A stretch of 64,000 nucleotides of DNA, taken from Candidozyma auris (Eukaryota > Ascomycota > Pichiomycetes > Serinales > Metschnikowiaceae). Positions 1-10,126 of the stretch are shown piece after piece (the stretch's first letter is position 1; every line of letters begins with the position of its first letter). The position numbers and the translations under genes are program-made. The notes under the pieces were generated by a model, which worked only from the letters and a program-made list of their open reading frames with translations, ran no database searches and was not told the DNA's origin. The stretch covers positions 558,001 through 622,000 of the forward strand of contig NC_072814.1 in NCBI RefSeq assembly GCF_003013715.1. Direction: 5' to 3'.

Positions 1-1
1 G

Positions 2-2278
2 AAAGCTCAGAAAAAGAATAAAAAGCTTGATAGAAAAGCAAAGCGTCAATCAGAAGAGGAAGAGCTCGCTTCGTTGAAAAAAAGAATCGAAGAGTTCCAA
101 TCAGAAGATATAAATGAGGCTTCTCAGTTTCAAGACTACCCCATATCTGAAGGTACTCTTCAAGGTCTTCGTGAGGCCAATTATGTTTCAATGACTGATA
201 TTCAGAAAAAGACCATACCTCATGCTTTGAAGGGTGAAGATATTATCGGTACAGCCAAAACAGGGTCAGGAAAGACCTTAGCATTCTTGATTCCCGTCAT
301 TGAATGTTTAATCCACAACAACGTGACGGAATATGACGGCCTAGCTGCGCTCATCGTGTCTCCTACTCGAGAATTGGCAATCCAAATCTTTGAGGTTCTT
401 ACAAAGATTGGAAAGTATAATTCCTTTTCAGCTGGTTTGGTCACTGGCGGCAAAGACGTTCAGTTCGAAAAGGAAAGAATCGGAAGAATGAACATTCTTG
501 TCGGCACTCCTGGCCGTATTGCACAACATTTTAATCAATCTGCTGGCATTGAAACCTCCAACTTACAGATTCTTGTCCTCGATGAGGCCGATAGGTGCTT
601 GGACATGGGTTTCAGAAAACAGATTGACAGCATCCTAGGGCATTTGTCGCCCGATAGACAGACCCTCTTGTTCTCCGCTACCCAATCAGAAAGTGTCAAG
701 GACCTTGCCAGATTGTCATTAACAAACCCTACCAAGATTGGTGTCTCGTCTGACAACACCGTCTCCGCTACACCCGATACGTTGGATCAATATTATATTC
801 GCATAAATCTAGAAGATAAACTAGACGTTCTTTGGTCTTTTATAAAGACTCACCTTAAAAGCAAGATCCTTGTCTTCTTCTCGTCACTGAAGCAGGTTCA
901 ATATGCTTACGAATCATTCCGTACATTACAGCCGGGTATTTCTTTGATGAGATTATATGGCCGCCACAAGCAAACTTCAAGACTAGAAACAACGGTTAAA
1001 TTTTCACACGCGCAGTATGCTTGTCTTTTTGCTACCGATATCGTGGCTAGAGGCTTAGATTTTCCTGCCATTGATTGGGTGGTCCAGGTAGACTGTCCTG
1101 AGGATGCTGCGACTTATGTTCACAGGGTTGGAAGATGTGCTCGCTTTGGTCGTCCAGGTAAGTCCCTTTTGATGCTTCTACCATCGGAAGAGGAGCCCAT
1201 GTTAAAAAGACTTAAGACCCACGATATCGATATCAAGAACATGAACATTAAAAAAAATAGCAAGAAGACAATCCGTCCACAGTTGCAATCACTCTGCTTC
1301 AAGGATCCGCAAATGAAGAATTTGGGTCAGCGTGCATTCATCTCTTATTACCGCTCTATTTATGTCCAGAAAGATAAAGAAATTTTTGATATCAATACTT
1401 TACCTGCCGAGAAGTTTGCTGAATCATTAGGGCTCCCAGGCGCTCCCAAGATCAAAATCAAAGGGGGGGAAGGGAACAAGGAGAAGAAAAATATGTCTAG
1501 GCAGCTCATGGAATTTGAGAAAGCCGACAACGATGGTGAAGTCAAGGATGAGAGGGGTAAGAAGACTACAAAAACCAAGTACGATAGAATGTTCGAGAGA
1601 CAAAACCAGACAGTTCTTTCCAAGGAATATCTAAGCATGACAGGAACAGGTTTACGAAAAGATAACGAGGATAGCGAGAGTGATGATGATTTCATGAAGG
1701 TGAAGAGAGCAGATCATGACATCAAGGACGGTGAGACCCCGGACTTGACGCTTCCAGTTTCCAAGAGAGCGGCAAAGAAGGCTCTTTCGAAGAAACTCTC
1801 GATCAAAGACAAAGGTAAGCCAACAAAGTTAGTGTTCGACGATGAGGGAGAAGCTCACCCAATTTATGAGTTGGAAGACGAAGAGGATTTCAAGAAGAAG
1901 GGTGACGCAAAAGATCAAAAACGTGAATTTGTCACAAAGGAAACTGACGCTATGAATGAAGCTGATGTCGAAGACAAAGCGCTTGCCAAAGCAAAGAGGC
2001 AGGAGAAGAAGAGAAAGCGTAAAGAAGCTGAAAGAAGATTGCAGGAAGAGGATCTCCCTGAGGATGATGGTGAAGTGCAAGTAACGTTGGGCACACCCGA
2101 TCTTGATAGAGATCTTGAGTCGCTGGACGAGGAGGTCAAGGAACCCAAACTGAAAAAGCCAAAGTGGTTTAAGAACATCAGGAAAAGAGATACAGAAGAG
2201 AGCGGTGTTGTGGAGATAGATGAGCCACAAACCATAGAAGATTTGGAGGCTTTGACTTCCAGGTTGATAAATGAATAG
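2..2278 (+). CDS. DBP4: DEAD-box RNA helicase Dbp4/Hca4 (5' partial)
   Basis: ATP-dependent RNA helicase of early 18S rRNA processing in the nucleolus (family knowledge). The frame is open from base 2, so the N-terminus lies off the window; the visible start reads as a lysine-rich leader. Motifs in order: F-x-DYPIS Q-motif region near 131-145, AKTGSGKT Walker A at 254-277, PTREL near 362-376, DEAD at 581-592, SAT at 674-682, and HRVGRCARFG near 1117-1146. The C-terminal third is a lysine/glutamate-rich tail with coiled-coil character, as in Dbp4 and human DDX10. The shared block LGLPGAPKIK lies near 1426-1455. A CTG codon at 887-889 falls in motif IV, where relatives carry Ser or Cys; this supports CUG-Ser decoding. 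Stop at 2276-2278. Confidence 0.95.
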   Translation, partial: KAQKKNKKLDRKAKRQSEEEELASLKKRIEEFQSEDINEASQFQDYPISEGTLQGLREANYVSMTDIQKKTIPHALKGEDIIGTAKTGSGKTLAFLIPVIECLIHNNVTEYDGLAALIVSPTRELAIQIFEVLTKIGKYNSFSAGLVTGGKDVQFEKERIGRMNILVGTPGRIAQHFNQSAGIETSNLQILVLDEADRCLDMGFRKQIDSILGHLSPDRQTLLFSATQSESVKDLARLSLTNPTKIGVSSDNTVSATPDTLDQYYIRINLEDKLDVLWSFIKTHLKSKILVFFSSLKQVQYAYESFRTLQPGISLMRLYGRHKQTSRLETTVKFSHAQYACLFATDIVARGLDFPAIDWVVQVDCPEDAATYVHRVGRCARFGRPGKSLLMLLPSEEEPMLKRLKTHDIDIKNMNIKKNSKKTIRPQLQSLCFKDPQMKNLGQRAFISYYRSIYVQKDKEIFDINTLPAEKFAESLGLPGAPKIKIKGGEGNKEKKNMSRQLMEFEKADNDGEVKDERGKKTTKTKYDRMFERQNQTVLSKEYLSMTGTGLRKDNEDSESDDDFMKVKRADHDIKDGETPDLTLPVSKRAAKKALSKKLSIKDKGKPTKLVFDDEGEAHPIYELEDEEDFKKKGDAKDQKREFVTKETDAMNEADVEDKALAKAKRQEKKRKRKEAERRLQEEDLPEDDGEVQVTLGTPDLDRDLESLDEEVKEPKLKKPKWFKNIRKRDTEESGVVEIDEPQTIEDLEALTSRLINE

Positions 2279-2349
2279 TCGCCTACGGATAAAAAAAAAA
2301 AAAGATACATCTTCTAAAGTGCTATGCATGCGTAATTGAACCTATAATG

Positions 2350-3513
2350 CTACCTAATTTCCGGTGTGGCGACAAGCTTAGCTGTCACTTCGCCCAACCT
2401 ATATATATCGCCAACAACCTTCCTACCTTCCTCGTCTAATATGTCATCGCTGTCGTTTTCACCAGACGCTCGAGGGGCTTTAGAGTCTATAACGTATAGT
2501 TCTTGGAGGAAACTTGAAGGGACACCCCGTGCCACATTCAAGGTTGTCTTCGAACCTAGAGACATGGTGATTTTTCCAGACCTATGAAAATTGAGTTGTC
2601 CGATCTGGCCCAGGAAATTAGCCAATCTCAGGTTCGCAAGCTCTGAGAAGGTTTCCTCTGATTTTTCTTTTGTGGCGTCTTCATCTGCATTGATGTTGCT
2701 GATCTGTGGAAGATGCACCAAAAAGTAGTTATCTTGTTGTATAGTGTTCGAATTGTCAGCTTTAAGTCCAGCAAACTTTCCTGTGACTAAATCCACAATA
2801 GCACGCTGGTCATCTATGAGTCTATTGTGCTCATCTTGTTCCACAGTTCCGCCTACACGGTCCAGAACAAGATCCGGTGTATGCTCTCTTTTAATGTCTT
2901 CGGAAGACTCACTCTTCACTAACTCTGGGCCGGGAGTACGAGAAGGGGCACGTGAAGAAGTAGCAGACGTCGTCGAAGAAAGAGACATGGCAACTTTAGA
3001 TGCCTCTTTCTCTGCATCTTTTTGTGGACGAACGGGGAAAAGCACGGTCTCAGTAGCATCAAACTGGTAGTCTCTACTCATGTTGATTTTAGTGACTCCA
3101 CTGTCATCATCTGAATCTTCTCCCGCAGGAGTACCGTCGCTTTGCGATCGACTCTTCATTTTCAAATTCAGCAAGGGGTCTGCCTGTTCTTTGCCCTCTG
3201 CGCCAAATATCTTATCATTGGTCAACCCAGTCTTGGATGTAGCGACTGGCCCACTTCCTACAGCAGACGACGCCAAAGGACCGGCTGAGACAACGTGTGT
3301 GCCCGCATAAGAACCTCCACGGCCTCTCCCACGCCCTCTGAGCCCTCCACGGCCCCTTGTCGATGGTTGGCTTGCTTTCTCTTCAGTCTTCACAACGGGT
3401 GAGTTCTTCTCTCTGTCTTCTTTTGATTTTCTTGCCACCACTTTTGGCTTGAATTTCAAAGCTGGCTTAGAGCCAGACTTCTTCAGATTGAGCGAGTCTA
3501 GTCTATTTGACAT
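2350..3513 (-). CDS. RPC53: RNA polymerase III subunit C53 (Rpc4 family)
   Basis: Subunit of RNA polymerase III that works with Rpc37 in initiation, termination and reinitiation (family knowledge). The protein is 387 residues. The N-terminus has the family box KPALKFKPKVVARKSKE near residues 16-32, then an RG-rich stretch and the THVVSAGPLA segment, as in yeast Rpc53. The middle is acidic and Ser/Thr-rich. The C-terminal RPC4 domain carries NLRLANFLGQIGQLN and HRSGKITMSLG, and ends with TAKLVATPEIR. The frame runs 20 codons upstream of 3513 but its only ATG is at 3511-3513, so I start there. It is tail-to-tail with DBP4 and divergent from SAS10. The RG tract is a possible methylation target (inference). 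Confidence 0.93.
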   Translation of the reverse strand: MSNRLDSLNLKKSGSKPALKFKPKVVARKSKEDREKNSPVVKTEEKASQPSTRGRGGLRGRGRGRGGSYAGTHVVSAGPLASSAVGSGPVATSKTGLTNDKIFGAEGKEQADPLLNLKMKSRSQSDGTPAGEDSDDDSGVTKINMSRDYQFDATETVLFPVRPQKDAEKEASKVAMSLSSTTSATSSRAPSRTPGPELVKSESSEDIKREHTPDLVLDRVGGTVEQDEHNRLIDDQRAIVDLVTGKFAGLKADNSNTIQQDNYFLVHLPQISNINADEDATKEKSEETFSELANLRLANFLGQIGQLNFHRSGKITMSLGSKTTLNVARGVPSSFLQELYVIDSKAPRASGENDSDDILDEEGRKVVGDIYRLGEVTAKLVATPEIR

Positions 3514-3816
3514 GACAAGATCAATCGCTTGGATTGAAGTTTGAAACTTTGTGAAGGGCTCCAGGATATGCAAGACCCGTACACCGCAACACTGGGACCC
3601 AGAATTCTACAGAACAGAAAAGCTGTAATTAAAAAGATACGAAGAATGATATACAAACCCTTTCACTGTGAGATCAGAGCTTGTCGTTCTTTCTTCATAA
3701 ATTAGGTTTGCTTGTGTCTGTCAAGGCTGGATCTGACCTACTCTGTTGCACCTGCAGTACCCCCTGTAAAAGTAGCGATGAGGCATCGGTGCCATCTGCA
3801 ACCTTCAATCACACCC
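3514..3816. promoter_or_regulatory. divergent RPC53/SAS10 promoter with PAC-like motif
   Basis: Short shared promoter. A perfect GCGATGAG core (PAC element of yeast ribosome-biogenesis and Pol I/III genes) lies at 3775-3782. It overlaps an upstream in-frame ATG at 3778, which argues that this ATG is promoter rather than translation start. Both flanking genes belong to the class that PAC controls in yeasts. No RRPE-type A/T element was seen. Confidence 0.5.
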
Positions 3817-5487
3817 ATGTCTCAGGAAATCTCAGATAATGAGCTCGATGCCTTTGATGCGGGCAATGAAAAAGTCTTACTAGAGCAAGCGGGCGACTAT
3901 CTTCGTCAAAAGGATTCTGAGGATGAGGATTCTGAGGAGGAGGTGCTTGGACTTCAAAACGAAGTGGCCTCCGAGAGTGATAAGGATGAGAGTAGTGACG
4001 AAGAGATGGATGACGGCGAGATTCAATCTGGTGAAGACGACTCCGATGCTGAAGGTTGGGGATCAAAAAAGAACTACTATGGCGGCGAAGAAGATAGTGA
4101 TGATGATAGGGAGATGACTGAGGAGGCTCTTAGACAGCAGAAGAAACACTTGCAAGCGCTTGCGATGGATGACTTTGTGGATGAAGAGATGATGGAGGAT
4201 TGGACACGTAAGGCAAAGGACCATGACGCTCAAGATACTAAAGAAATTGTTATTTCAGATGAGAAAATAGACTTCGAACAGTTGGACGATGAGGAGAAGA
4301 TGAAGGTATTGAATGGATCTTTTCCGGAATTGGTGCCCCTTTTGAAAGAGTTTACTAGTCTAACGCCCACGTTAGAAGGATTTGAGGCAGAGACAAAGAC
4401 GTCCCCACTGATGCAAGCAAAGCTCGTGGCCTTGAGAGCGTACTTGGCTTCGATCTCCTCATATTTCGCTTTGCTCATGGAAAGATTGAGAGGCAGTGAT
4501 AGACACACAAGCATGAAAGATGAGCCAGTAATGGAACTGATCCTTCAGAGTCGAGAAGTCTGGAGACAGGCCAACGAGTTGTCGGTTGAGGAGATTGGAG
4601 ACATCGCCGAGGAGAGCGGGTCGGGAGCTGAAGAAAGTGAAATCGAAGAGCAGGAACTCGATGAACAGGCTGATCAAGAGAGAATCCTTACTGACTCTGA
4701 GCTGGAAAACGATCAAGAAGAGCCTCCAAGCGATAGTGAAACGAAAGGCATCAAGAGTGCTTCGCATATCGACATCTCCAAGCCAAGAGTCATCAAAACT
4801 GCTCCTCTTACCAACGGCACTGGCGACTATTCTGAGCAAACTGCCATTGACGCCGGTGACCTTCTTGACAAGCAGCGTCGTAAAAAGTCCTTACGTTTCT
4901 ACACATCCAAAATCAACAAGGCCTCTCAAAAAGGTAACCCTGATGAGCAATTTGCCGGAGATGCCGACTTGCCATACAAGGAGAGGCTATATGAGAGGCA
5001 ACAACGACTTATGGAAGAAGCACGTAAGAGAGGATTGGGTGGTAAAGACTCCATGGGTGATGATTTGGACGGAAAAGATCCTGCCAGTGGGGATGAGCGA
5101 GACATTTACGACACGAATGATGTGAACGGGGAAGACTACTACGAGAACATGAAGAATGCAAGAGACGCCAAGAAGCAGGCTAGACGCTCTGCTCATCTTG
5201 AAGCTAAAAAAGCTGCCAGGGAGGGCAAATTGGCTGATATGGCTGAAACAGCTGATGAAAATGGTAAAAGAGCTCTCAACTTCCAAATTCTCAAGAATAA
5301 GGGTCTTACGCCGAACAGGAAAAACGACAACAGAAATGCCAGGGTCAAAAAGAGAAAGAAGTACGAGACAGCCAAGAAGAAGCTCAAGTCTGTCAGACAA
5401 GTTTACGATCAGAACAATCGTGGACCATACGAGGGAGAGAAAACAGGTATCAAAAAGGGCATGTCACGCTCTGTCAAGTTGGTTTGA
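3817..5487 (+). CDS. SAS10: U3 snoRNP / SSU processome protein Sas10 (Utp3)
   Basis: Nucleolar component of the small-subunit processome needed for 18S rRNA maturation; named in yeast for a silencing phenotype (family knowledge). About 556 residues. The order is: acidic Glu/Asp/Ser-rich N-terminus; ALRQQKKHLQAL block; Sas10/Utp3 helical domain around residues 160-260 (PVMELILQSREVWRQANEL); second acidic stretch; KKSLRFYTSKI; DLPYKERLYERQQRL; and a basic C-terminal Sas10 domain with NFQILKNKGLTP and ARVKKRKKYETAKKKLKSVR. I chose the ATG at 3817. The alternative ATG at 3778 lies in a PAC motif, and codons upstream of it contain three CTGs, unlike real genes here. Tail-to-tail with CCT4, 68 bp apart. 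Confidence 0.93.
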   Translation: MSQEISDNELDAFDAGNEKVLLEQAGDYLRQKDSEDEDSEEEVLGLQNEVASESDKDESSDEEMDDGEIQSGEDDSDAEGWGSKKNYYGGEEDSDDDREMTEEALRQQKKHLQALAMDDFVDEEMMEDWTRKAKDHDAQDTKEIVISDEKIDFEQLDDEEKMKVLNGSFPELVPLLKEFTSLTPTLEGFEAETKTSPLMQAKLVALRAYLASISSYFALLMERLRGSDRHTSMKDEPVMELILQSREVWRQANELSVEEIGDIAEESGSGAEESEIEEQELDEQADQERILTDSELENDQEEPPSDSETKGIKSASHIDISKPRVIKTAPLTNGTGDYSEQTAIDAGDLLDKQRRKKSLRFYTSKINKASQKGNPDEQFAGDADLPYKERLYERQQRLMEEARKRGLGGKDSMGDDLDGKDPASGDERDIYDTNDVNGEDYYENMKNARDAKKQARRSAHLEAKKAAREGKLADMAETADENGKRALNFQILKNKGLTPNRKNDNRNARVKKRKKYETAKKKLKSVRQVYDQNNRGPYEGEKTGIKKGMSRSVKLV

Positions 5488-5555
5488 TAGAATACATCAT
5501 TGCATTATTATCGCAGTTTATATGTACATTAAATTTCATCGCAGGTGGAGTGATC

Positions 5556-7151
5556 CTAACGGCTGAAGGTGATGTCATCTATACGTAAAATGGATTTCAC
5601 AGTCTCAGCAGCCAATGTGATAGCACTAGTAGAGACAAGAACTGGTTGTAAAACATTTTCGGTGAATGTGTTAGAAGCGCCATGTCTTCTGACAGAGATG
5701 CCTGCGTTTTTCTCCCCTTTTTCGTGTCTATTTCTCAAGTCAGTCACAACATTGATAGGATTCAAACCAGCATTCTCGGCTAGCGTGGTTGGAATCACCT
5801 CCAATGCCTGTGCAAAAACTTGGTAAACGAAGTGCTCAACACCACTTAATTGGTTGGCCTCCTTGAAGAGCACTCTGGAAGCCTCGATCTCTGGAGCACC
5901 ACCGCCAGCAATCAAAGCCTTTTCCTTCACTAAACATCTGACCACACAAAGTGCGTCGTGAATCGATCTTTCGGCTTCATCCAAAACTAGTTGGTTGGCG
6001 CCACGAATAACCACAGAGACAGTTGGGCGGGTATTCTTTGGGTTGACACCTGTGATTTTAACGATCTTGGATCCAGACGACTCTATTTCATCGACGAGCT
6101 CAGCTGCACCTAATCTATCCTCAGTGAAGTTGTCCACATCTGCGATTGGCTTGCAGCCAGTGGCTTTCGTCAAAAACTCAACCTCGTCTCTTTCAATGTC
6201 TTTGATGACCATGATATTCAATTTCGCAAGGAAATGCAATGCCAAATCATTCACGGCGTCTCTTAAAATAGACTTTTGAATAAGTAAGACATTACACTTA
6301 GCTTTCTTTATCTTCTTGCAAATATTAAGCAAATATGCTCTCTCTTCCTTGAGAATCTTGTCCATTTGTCTGTAATCGTTAACGACCACATTGTTCTCCA
6401 TGTCTGGTTTGGGTGGGGACAATTGAAATTGTATTAAGCCAATACGGGCCTTTTCCATCCGGGAGGGGCCGCCAGCAGATTTCAAAACATTCTGTGTAAG
6501 CACAACACCATCCACTAATTCAGTGTCGTCAATGGTGCCGCCTACTTTCTTGATGAGGCGGATATCGTTCAAGTCGACATTATCGTGGTATTCATTCATG
6601 ACTTTGAGCACAGAGTCTACCGAGAGAGGAGACAACAATGCTGAGTGCTGAGAAACGATTTTGGAGGATAACGAGGTAGACGCGGCCTTGATCAAGATCT
6701 CCCTATCCTTCAAGGAAATTTTGTGAGACATCTCCAAGTAAACCTCACAAACACGTGCAGCAGCACGTTGAAAGCTTTCCCCAACAATGGTTGGGTGGAT
6801 ACCCTTGTTCAACAATTTCTCAGCGGCACCCAAAAGAGACCCTGCCAAAATGGCTACAGATGTAGTACCATCACCAGCCTCAACGTCTTGTGCAGCAGAC
6901 AAGTCCACCAACATACGTGCAGCTGGGTGTAAAATAGCCATGTGTTTAAGAATTGTGGCACCATCGTTCGAAATGATGATTTTGCCGTCCTTGGTTTTGA
7001 TCATCTTGTCCATACCCTTAGGACCCAAGGAGGTTCTGATGGCGTCACTGACGGCTCTGGCAGCGAGAATGTTCGACTTTCTCACTTCCTGAGGCTTTTC
7101 CTTATCCTTGAAAGTGGCATTGGAAGGGTTTTTCGATTGAACAGCAGCCAT
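5556..7151 (-). CDS. CCT4: Chaperonin CCT/TRiC delta subunit
   Basis: One of eight subunits of the cytosolic group II chaperonin that folds actin, tubulin and WD40 proteins (family knowledge). At 531 residues it has the standard size. Visible motifs: [10 protein letters not shown] at residues 41-50, NDGATI at 62-67, GDGTTS at 93-98 with the ATP-hydrolysing Asp in GDGTT, and a C-terminal GGGAPEIE nucleotide-binding stretch. The N-terminal run [20 protein letters not shown] is typical of the delta subunit. The start ATG is at 7149-7151. The upstream region carries a TCACGTG E-box at 7223-7229. Nothing is odd about the gene. Confidence 0.96.
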   Translation of the reverse strand: MAAVQSKNPSNATFKDKEKPQEVRKSNILAARAVSDAIRTSLGPKGMDKMIKTKDGKIIISNDGATILKHMAILHPAARMLVDLSAAQDVEAGDGTTSVAILAGSLLGAAEKLLNKGIHPTIVGESFQRAAARVCEVYLEMSHKISLKDREILIKAASTSLSSKIVSQHSALLSPLSVDSVLKVMNEYHDNVDLNDIRLIKKVGGTIDDTELVDGVVLTQNVLKSAGGPSRMEKARIGLIQFQLSPPKPDMENNVVVNDYRQMDKILKEERAYLLNICKKIKKAKCNVLLIQKSILRDAVNDLALHFLAKLNIMVIKDIERDEVEFLTKATGCKPIADVDNFTEDRLGAAELVDEIESSGSKIVKITGVNPKNTRPTVSVVIRGANQLVLDEAERSIHDALCVVRCLVKEKALIAGGGAPEIEASRVLFKEANQLSGVEHFVYQVFAQALEVIPTTLAENAGLNPINVVTDLRNRHEKGEKNAGISVRRHGASNTFTENVLQPVLVSTSAITLAAETVKSILRIDDITFSR

Positions 7152-7685
7152 GCTTGGTGATGTCCTTCAGTAGTACGGTGTTGAAGGAAGCATAGGGTTG
7201 AGATTTTTTCTCGAATCAGAAGTCACGTGCGAGGGCATGGTAAGATGGGTTTATGAGTTTTGCGGTAACATAACTGAAATGTCAGGAGTGGGTTTCAAAT
7301 TCTTTCTCGGATAGTAGGTAGCGGGGATTCTACAATATTTTACTTCAATTGCGGATTTTGTAGGAATACCGTGGCAGGCATTTGGTCCGAGCTTAGCTTT
7401 ATAGAAAATCCCCAGCGGATGCAAATCTATACAGAACGTTCTCGTTGTATCCGTTTTCTACTATGACACGCTTTTTACACAAATCCCAAAGCAGATTAAA
7501 AAAAAATAATAAAAAAAAAAATACATGAGTTGGATATTTAGTCGCTTTAAAGGAAATCAGTATATCAGAATTATCTAAATCAATCATGGAATTTGCAGTC
7601 TTATAAGAGTTGTGGTGGCTGGTAGTGCACCTAGCTCCATCAGTCCCATCAGTTCCATTGATTCATCAACTTCATACATTACCCC
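7152..7685. promoter_or_regulatory. divergent CCT4/CDC123 intergenic region
   Basis: Promoter space for two divergent essential genes. A TCACGTG E-box (Cbf1-type site, palindromic core CACGTG) lies at 7223-7229, about 70 bases upstream of CCT4. An A-rich tract near 7497-7521 could act as a nucleosome-excluding element. No further gene is seen. Confidence 0.5.
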
Positions 7686-8699
7686 ATGACTCAGGAAACC
7701 CACGTTTTTAACAGCATTCGAGTTACATGCAACAAGGTGAACCTGTGCTCGTACCTGAATTGGCATGTGCATTTTAAAAACCATATTCCCGAGGCTGAAG
7801 TAATCAAACCGCTTCCTCCTGCGTTTTTGGAGTACCTCAGTGCTGACAGTATCAGATTGCCCACCTCAGCGACCGTGGAAAGAAACGATGATAATGAGTA
7901 TAGTGACTGGGAGGATGACTCAGAGCCATCTTTGGCAGCAGATCCAGTGGAGGGCTTCCACGACTTCCACGAGAAACTCAAGGGTATAGTTGATAAGTTT
8001 GGCAAGGTGCTTGTCAAGACGAACTGGTCGGCAGGGAAAGATGCAAAGTGGATCTTGATTAACAACTCTTTACAATGCACCTCAGTGAACGATATCTACT
8101 TACTTCTCAACTCCTCAGATCACATTGCCCACGATCTAGATCGCCATATGTACGATGAATGCGAAGATAAGGACGAAGGCCCTTATATGGAGCCTGAGCT
8201 CGTGGTGAAGAAGTGGATCTTCGACTTCAACCCTGCGCTCGAATTCAGGATATTCATCAAAGATAAAAAGTTCTTGGGTGTTTCTCAAAGAGACCCTGGT
8301 CACTATATTTTTCTCGAGGAGGTCCTTCCTAAGCTAAAAGAAGCGCTCACGACCTTTCAAGCCAGCGTTGTTGCCAAAACGACTTTCCCCGCTTATGATT
8401 ATATCATGGACGTCTACATACCGAGGCCATACAACAAGGTGACGATAATCGACGTCAATCCCTTCACTAGGAAATGGGACCTGCTTTTGTTCACCTGGCA
8501 TGAGCTTCTTGAGAAGGAAAACGACGGTAATTTCGAGCTCCGAATCATTACAGAGACCAATATGGGCCATTTGGCTCGTAAGGACCACAGCGAGAGTCAG
8601 GTCCCCCTCGAGGTGGTAGGGGCGGCCAACGATAGCCAAGCCATGGTGGAGCTTGCCCGAGAGTGGTCTCTACTAGCAAGACAAGCTGAGCAGACGTAA
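7686..8699 (+). CDS. CDC123: eIF2 assembly chaperone Cdc123 (D123 family)
   Basis: ATP-grasp-fold protein that promotes assembly of the eIF2 complex, and so translation initiation and cell-cycle entry (family knowledge). The 337-residue protein aligns with yeast Cdc123 over its length by recall. Shared blocks are NDDNEYSDWEDD, VLVKTNWSAGKDAKWI, NPALEFRIFIK, GVSQRD, DVYIPRPYNKV and IIDVNPFTRKWDLLLF. These include the conserved Arg of EFR and the Asp/Asn of DVNP, the likely nucleotide and metal ligands. It starts at the first ATG (7686), just upstream of the conserved N-terminal helix. The tail is shorter than in baker's yeast. Confidence 0.94.
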   Translation: MTQETHVFNSIRVTCNKVNLCSYLNWHVHFKNHIPEAEVIKPLPPAFLEYLSADSIRLPTSATVERNDDNEYSDWEDDSEPSLAADPVEGFHDFHEKLKGIVDKFGKVLVKTNWSAGKDAKWILINNSLQCTSVNDIYLLLNSSDHIAHDLDRHMYDECEDKDEGPYMEPELVVKKWIFDFNPALEFRIFIKDKKFLGVSQRDPGHYIFLEEVLPKLKEALTTFQASVVAKTTFPAYDYIMDVYIPRPYNKVTIIDVNPFTRKWDLLLFTWHELLEKENDGNFELRIITETNMGHLARKDHSESQVPLEVVGAANDSQAMVELAREWSLLARQAEQT

Positions 8700-9016
8700 C
8701 AATGTGGGTTTCACTAGTTTCTCGGACTTTTCGCAACGCTTCACCGGACGGAAATCAAAAAGCTTCTCTACGCACGAGGTCCCGAGAAAACTGATGACAT
8801 TACTGGTTGAAATTCACAAGTCCGACGAGAAGCCGTTTTAGCGCAAGCGAACATCTGTTACCATGTGGACAAAAAGTGGCTCTGCTAAACACTCGTGGTT
8901 AGGGTTTATTTTTGGTTCCCCCGCAGAAGCTTGACAGCTTCGCGCCTGGCCCCACTATACATCGGCATTTTTATACAGCCGTTGCTGCCACTTTAAAAAA
9001 TTCAAACACACCCATC
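8700..9016. promoter_or_regulatory. promoter region of the SMP-30-like gene
   Basis: Intergenic stretch between two same-strand genes, containing the CDC123 3' end and the promoter of the spliced gene that follows. No additional ORF, RNA gene or clear factor site was recognised. Confidence 0.35.
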
Positions 9017-10081
9017 ATGGTTGAAACAGTCGAACTCACAAGAAAAAATGTATGTTTGATGCGATCTTGCTGTTCGGTTACAAACTAACAACAGGTACTT
9101 TTGCCTTCTTACCGTGGTCGTCTCACTGAGGGATTGTGCTATGACTTGAGAAATAACTCTCTCCTATGGGTGGATATCATCAATGCTGAGGCACACCGTA
9201 TCTTTTTGGACGATGAAAATCTAGAGAAGAGACATCAAGTATTGCGTTTGAGTGAGAAAGGTGAGTCAATTGGAGCTGTTCTCAAAACCACTGATGTGGA
9301 CACCGTTTTGCTCTGTCACAAGTCAGGTGTATCTTACGGAAACTTCAGCCTGGGCAAAATCAAGCTGGTAGTGTCGTATCCATTAACCGATGAGCAAAAA
9401 AGACGCTTGCGTTCAAATGACGCTCATATCGATCCTTTCGGAAACTTGTGGGTCGGTGTCATGACCGACTTCCCCGTCACTAAGGTTGAGGGCGTGCAGT
9501 TTGAGGGTATCTTGTTTAGAATCGATCACAAAACTTTGGAAGTGAAGGTGATGCAGGAGAAGACAGGTATCTCCAACGGACTTGCTTTTAGTAAGGATGC
9601 CAGGAAGCTTTATTGGACAGACTCTCCCACGCACCAGGTGTACTCATTTGACTATGACAACGAAACTGCTACAATCTCCAACAAAAAAGTCATTATCAAC
9701 CTCGAGGATGCATTCAAGACGTACAATGTGGAATCTCAAGGGAGCGAACCTATTCCCGATGGAATGGACTTCACTGGAAACGAACGTTTTATTCTGGCTG
9801 TATTTGGTACAAACTCTGCTGTGGAGTATAATCTCCAAGGGGAAATAGAAAAAGTCTTCAAGCTACCAGCAGAGCAGGTAACAAACGTGCTTGTAGCCGG
9901 AAGAAACGGAGACGAGATCTTTTTCAACACTGCACACCTTGAACATGAGGATCTTGATGCCGTTGTCAAGATCGCTGACGAGAATGAGGTCGACATTGGC
10001 GGTCACCTATTCAAATACAAGGCGAAAGAGAACTTCCAGCCACGCTACCAGGATCTTTGGAAAGGCACTGTGAACGTTTAA
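9017..10081 (+). CDS. SMP-30/gluconolactonase-like protein (YBR053C-type), spliced
   Basis: Six-bladed beta-propeller of the SMP-30/regucalcin/gluconolactonase family; the substrate of the yeast YBR053C group is not established. The coding sequence joins 9017-9049 and 9095-10081, giving 339 residues. The ATG at 9017 opens an 11-codon first exon that reads in phase into the long exon. Without the intron the long ORF has no ATG near the conserved N-terminus. Metal-site signatures typical of the family are RLTEGLCYD (Glu), GISNGLAFS (Asn) and PIPDGMDF (Asp). Blade motifs such as LLWVDI and LYWTDSP are present. It converges on HIT1 with about 45 bp between stops. Lactonase activity is inference. 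Confidence 0.88.
9050..9094 (+). other. spliceosomal intron, 45 nt
   Basis: Donor GTATGT at 9050-9055, branch-like ACTAAC just before the end, acceptor CAG ending at 9094. The branch adenosine sits only about six bases from the acceptor. Removal joins AAT and GTA codons and keeps the frame. Confidence 0.87.
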
Positions 10082-10126
10082 GAGCACCGCTATGTTAAAT
10101 AGTTGAAAGGCATACCTGCGATGACA

